A stretch of 7,628 nt of DNA, taken from assembly GCA_030625465.1 (NCBI GenBank), contig DAOUQS010000091.1, forward strand, positions 1-7,628. Direction: 5' to 3'. The translations under genes were made by a program, and so were the position numbers. The notes beneath the pieces are model-generated. The model was not told the origin of the DNA. It saw nothing but the letters and a program-made list of their open reading frames with translations, and searched no databases. Every line of letters starts with the position of its first letter. Positions within the stretch are counted from its first letter, which is position 1. This DNA comes from Amylibacter sp. (GTDB lineage Bacteria; Pseudomonadota; Alphaproteobacteria; Rhodobacterales; Rhodobacteraceae). Below are positions 6,096 through 7,628 of the stretch, one piece after another.

Positions 6096-6135
6096 GACAG
6101 TTTAAGGCGAGTTCAGAACCTCACGCTATTGTTAT

Positions 6136-6174
6136 GCCTGTCTGGCACAGGCTTACCCCCCTTGTGACTGTGCC
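6136..6174 (+). promoter_or_regulatory. overlapping, mutually exclusive hairpins upstream of the RDD gene
   Basis: GCCTGT (6136-6141) pairs with ACAGGC (6147-6152) around CTGGC. Alternatively GGCACAG (6145-6151) pairs with CTGTGCC (6168-6174) around a 16-nt loop that includes a CCCCCC run. The two stems share 6147-6151 so they cannot both form. The second ends 43 nt before the RDD start codon, leaving the ribosome binding site free. A regulatory leader is possible but unproven. Confidence 0.3.
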
Positions 6175-6217
6175 GCTTCATCCCCATATTGGATAAAGCA
6201 CAATAAATGGAAAGATA

Positions 6218-6673
6218 ATGCTAAGCACAACCCATGACCTGAATGGCTTGCCTGATCCAGCTATTGACCGGCAATTTTACCAAGGCGTTCCCTTTAAACG
6301 CCTTATTGCGTGGTTTATTGATTTCATCATTATCATATTGATCGCCGCCGCTTTGGTTCTTGTCAGCTTTGGCGCCGGTGCGTTTATCTTTCCGATGTTG
6401 CTGTTTTTTACAAACATTGCTTACCGGATTTTCACCCTGTCACGTAACTCGGCCACACTTGGAATGATTGTCACCGGGGTTGAGATCAGAAACCGCTTTG
6501 GCAACAAGCTGAACCTGACAGAAGCCGCATGGCACACGGGGCTATATACTGGATTATCCCTGCTGTTTTTCACACTTGTCATATCCATGGTCATGATGCT
6601 GGTAAACGCACGCGGACAGGGATTGCATGACTATTTCCTGGGCACGACAGCTATAAACCGACCCAAACCATAA
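6218..6673 (+). CDS. RDD family membrane protein
   Basis: A 151-residue inner-membrane protein with one RDD domain. The N-terminal 25 residues are polar; helix 1 (about 29-52) contains the family's RLxAxxID pattern, FKRLIAWFID, giving Arg28 and Asp35. The second Asp of the name-giving motif is Phe36 here, a common variation. Helix 2 covers about 54-72, then a loop with SRNSATLGMIVTGVEIRN, helix 3 about 109-130, and the typical ending RGQGLHDYFLGTTAINR. RDD proteins have mostly unknown roles; some are ion antiporters. The ATG at 6218 follows GGAA at 6209-6212. It is divergent from the pilin gene and 75 nt upstream of the Bpt-type gene, possibly co-transcribed with it. Confidence 0.9.
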   Translation: MLSTTHDLNGLPDPAIDRQFYQGVPFKRLIAWFIDFIIIILIAAALVLVSFGAGAFIFPMLLFFTNIAYRIFTLSRNSATLGMIVTGVEIRNRFGNKLNLTEAAWHTGLYTGLSLLFFTLVISMVMMLVNARGQGLHDYFLGTTAINRPKP

Positions 6674-6686
6674 TAATTCAGCCGCC

Positions 6687-6723
6687 TTGCCCGATTGCAA
6701 TTCTGCTGGTACGCTCAAGCGTA
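6687..6723 (+). promoter_or_regulatory. possible promoter with overlapping 14-bp palindrome before the Bpt-type gene
   Basis: TTGCCC (6687-6692), a 17-nt spacer and TACGCT (6710-6715) make a passable sigma-70 promoter in the 75-nt gap after the RDD gene. TACGCT is also the left arm of a perfect palindrome, TACGCT CA AGCGTA (6710-6723), so a regulator binding there would cover the -10 region. Alternatively the palindrome is a short hairpin in an RDD-bpt transcript. Confidence 0.3.
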
Positions 6724-6748
6724 ATTCAGTAACCGTAATAGTGGTAAA

Positions 6749-7576
6749 ATGCGACACTCCTTGCCATTGGCAACACAGTTCTATGTCACCTCGGCCCAGC
6801 CTTGTCCCTATCTAGAGGGCAAACTGGAACGTAAATTATTTGCGGGCCTGCAAGGTGAGCATGCCAGCGCATTAAACGATGCTTTGTCAAAGCAGGGCTT
6901 TCGCCGGTCCCAGAATGTTTTGTACCGCCCGTCATGCGCTGAATGCAGTGCCTGCATGTCGGTTCGCATTCGCGTCGCCGACTTTAAGCCGACCAAATCA
7001 CAAAAACGCATTTTACGCAAAAACGCACATCTTTTACGCGATGCATCTGCCCCATGGGCGACAGAACACCAGTATGAATTGTTCAAAAACTATCTGGAAA
7101 CCCGCCACGCGGATGGCGGCATGGCGGATATGGATATGTTCGAGTTTTCTGCCATGGTCGAAGAAACCCCCGTGCGTAGTCGCATTGTGGAATATTCAAC
7201 CACCCACACATTATACGAACGCACCGAACTGGCGGCCGTGTGCCTGACCGACCTGTTGGACGACGGGCTGTCACTGGTCTATTCGTTCTTTGATCCTGAT
7301 CTGCACAAAAATAGCCTTGGCACCTATATGATACTGGATCACATCGAAATCGCAAAAGAAGCAGGTCTGCCCTATATCTATCTGGGCTACTGGGTGCCCG
7401 GTAGCCCGAAAATGGATTATAAATCGGGCTTTAGCGCTTTAGAGGTTTTTACCAAAGGCGCGTGGACCGCACTTGACGACCCTTCGACATTCAAAAGCAA
7501 TAATGCTATGTCCGGCGCGGATCCAATTTCCGAACAGGTCGCGGCAATTAGCCTGCCTGATGTGCTGGGGTCTTGA
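6749..7576 (+). CDS. bpt: N-end-rule aminoacyl-tRNA-protein transferase (Bpt/Ate family; arginyl/leucyl transferase)
   Basis: A complete 275-residue member of the bacterial Bpt/arginyltransferase family, which moves an amino acid from tRNA onto the N-terminus of proteins (Leu in characterised bacterial Bpt, Arg in eukaryotic ATE1), marking them for ClpS/ClpAP degradation. The N-terminal ATE domain has CPYL (Cys19) and the cysteine cluster in [11 protein letters not shown] (Cys63, Cys66, Cys69), matching the conserved cysteines that bind a metal or Fe-S centre in ATE1 relatives. The C-terminal GNAT-like domain has [16 protein letters not shown] (179-194) and [18 protein letters not shown] (211-228). 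The ATG at 6749 has only a weak GTGGT-like site. Leu versus Arg donor cannot be told from sequence alone. The gene is intact, of usual family length. Confidence 0.93.
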   Translation: MRHSLPLATQFYVTSAQPCPYLEGKLERKLFAGLQGEHASALNDALSKQGFRRSQNVLYRPSCAECSACMSVRIRVADFKPTKSQKRILRKNAHLLRDASAPWATEHQYELFKNYLETRHADGGMADMDMFEFSAMVEETPVRSRIVEYSTTHTLYERTELAAVCLTDLLDDGLSLVYSFFDPDLHKNSLGTYMILDHIEIAKEAGLPYIYLGYWVPGSPKMDYKSGFSALEVFTKGAWTALDDPSTFKSNNAMSGADPISEQVAAISLPDVLGS

Positions 7577-7628
7577 AATAAACTGGTAAATGTCATTATA
7601 TTTCAAGTGTAGGTAATTATATTGCTTA
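7577..7628. other. AT-rich intergenic end of window, no feature seen
   Basis: The 52 nt after the Bpt-type stop codon are AT-rich. I see no hairpin with a U-tract, no ribosome binding site with a start codon, and no repeat here. Any terminator or promoter for a neighbour must lie beyond the window. Confidence 0.5.

Noticed and set aside
6041..6106. CtrA-type sites (TTAA-N7-TTAA) controlling the pilin gene
   Set aside because: Several TTAA copies occur, but the spacings I count are 5, 6 and 11 nt rather than 7, so they are not convincing CtrA boxes even though CtrA control of pilin genes is known in alphaproteobacteria.

Overview
The window looks like a chromosomal housekeeping stretch from an alphaproteobacterium, most likely a Rhodobacterales (Roseobacter-type) marine bacterium of moderate GC. 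This is inferred from a GuaA C-terminus, an alphaproteobacterial MetA with the acetyl-type signature, a class I polyphosphate kinase 2, a short 'AVTVDFVVLTA' pilin-like peptide of the kind common in Rhodobacterales, and an RDD protein followed by a Bpt/Ate N-end-rule transferase. No IS elements, phage genes, CRISPR arrays, tRNAs or rRNAs are visible.

Layout, left to right. The last 25 codons of guaA (+) are followed 3 nt after the stop by a small antibiotic-biosynthesis-monooxygenase-type (ABM) protein. Next come an unrecognised four-helix membrane protein and a ten-helix EamA/DMT transporter, each behind a short gap. A second cluster, all on +, holds a P-loop ATPase of unknown role, metA 37 nt later, and an N-terminally anchored alpha/beta hydrolase 4 nt after metA. 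ppk2 follows with its own ribosome binding site and a possible promoter.

Between ppk2 and the only minus-strand gene, a 57-60 aa Flp-like pilin, lies a 180-nt stretch. It holds a strong two-tier terminator hairpin whose U-tract faces the minus strand, a second bulged 40-nt hairpin, and a 22-codon open stretch in frame with ppk2 that resembles a TetR N-terminus. The pilin and the RDD gene are divergent. Their shared AT-rich spacer carries two perfect palindromes and a pair of mutually exclusive hairpins. The right end holds the RDD membrane protein and the complete Bpt/Ate family transferase.

Functionally the window mixes purine synthesis (GuaA), the first committed step of methionine synthesis (MetA, predicted acetyl-CoA specific from Glu111), polyphosphate/nucleotide phosphate transfer (PPK2) and N-end-rule protein modification (Bpt). 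I see no clear new multi-gene system. The most interesting signals are the structured RNA candidate next to the pilin gene, the overlapping hairpins upstream of the RDD gene, the orphan pilin with altered prepilin signature residues, and the unexplained ATPase beside metA.
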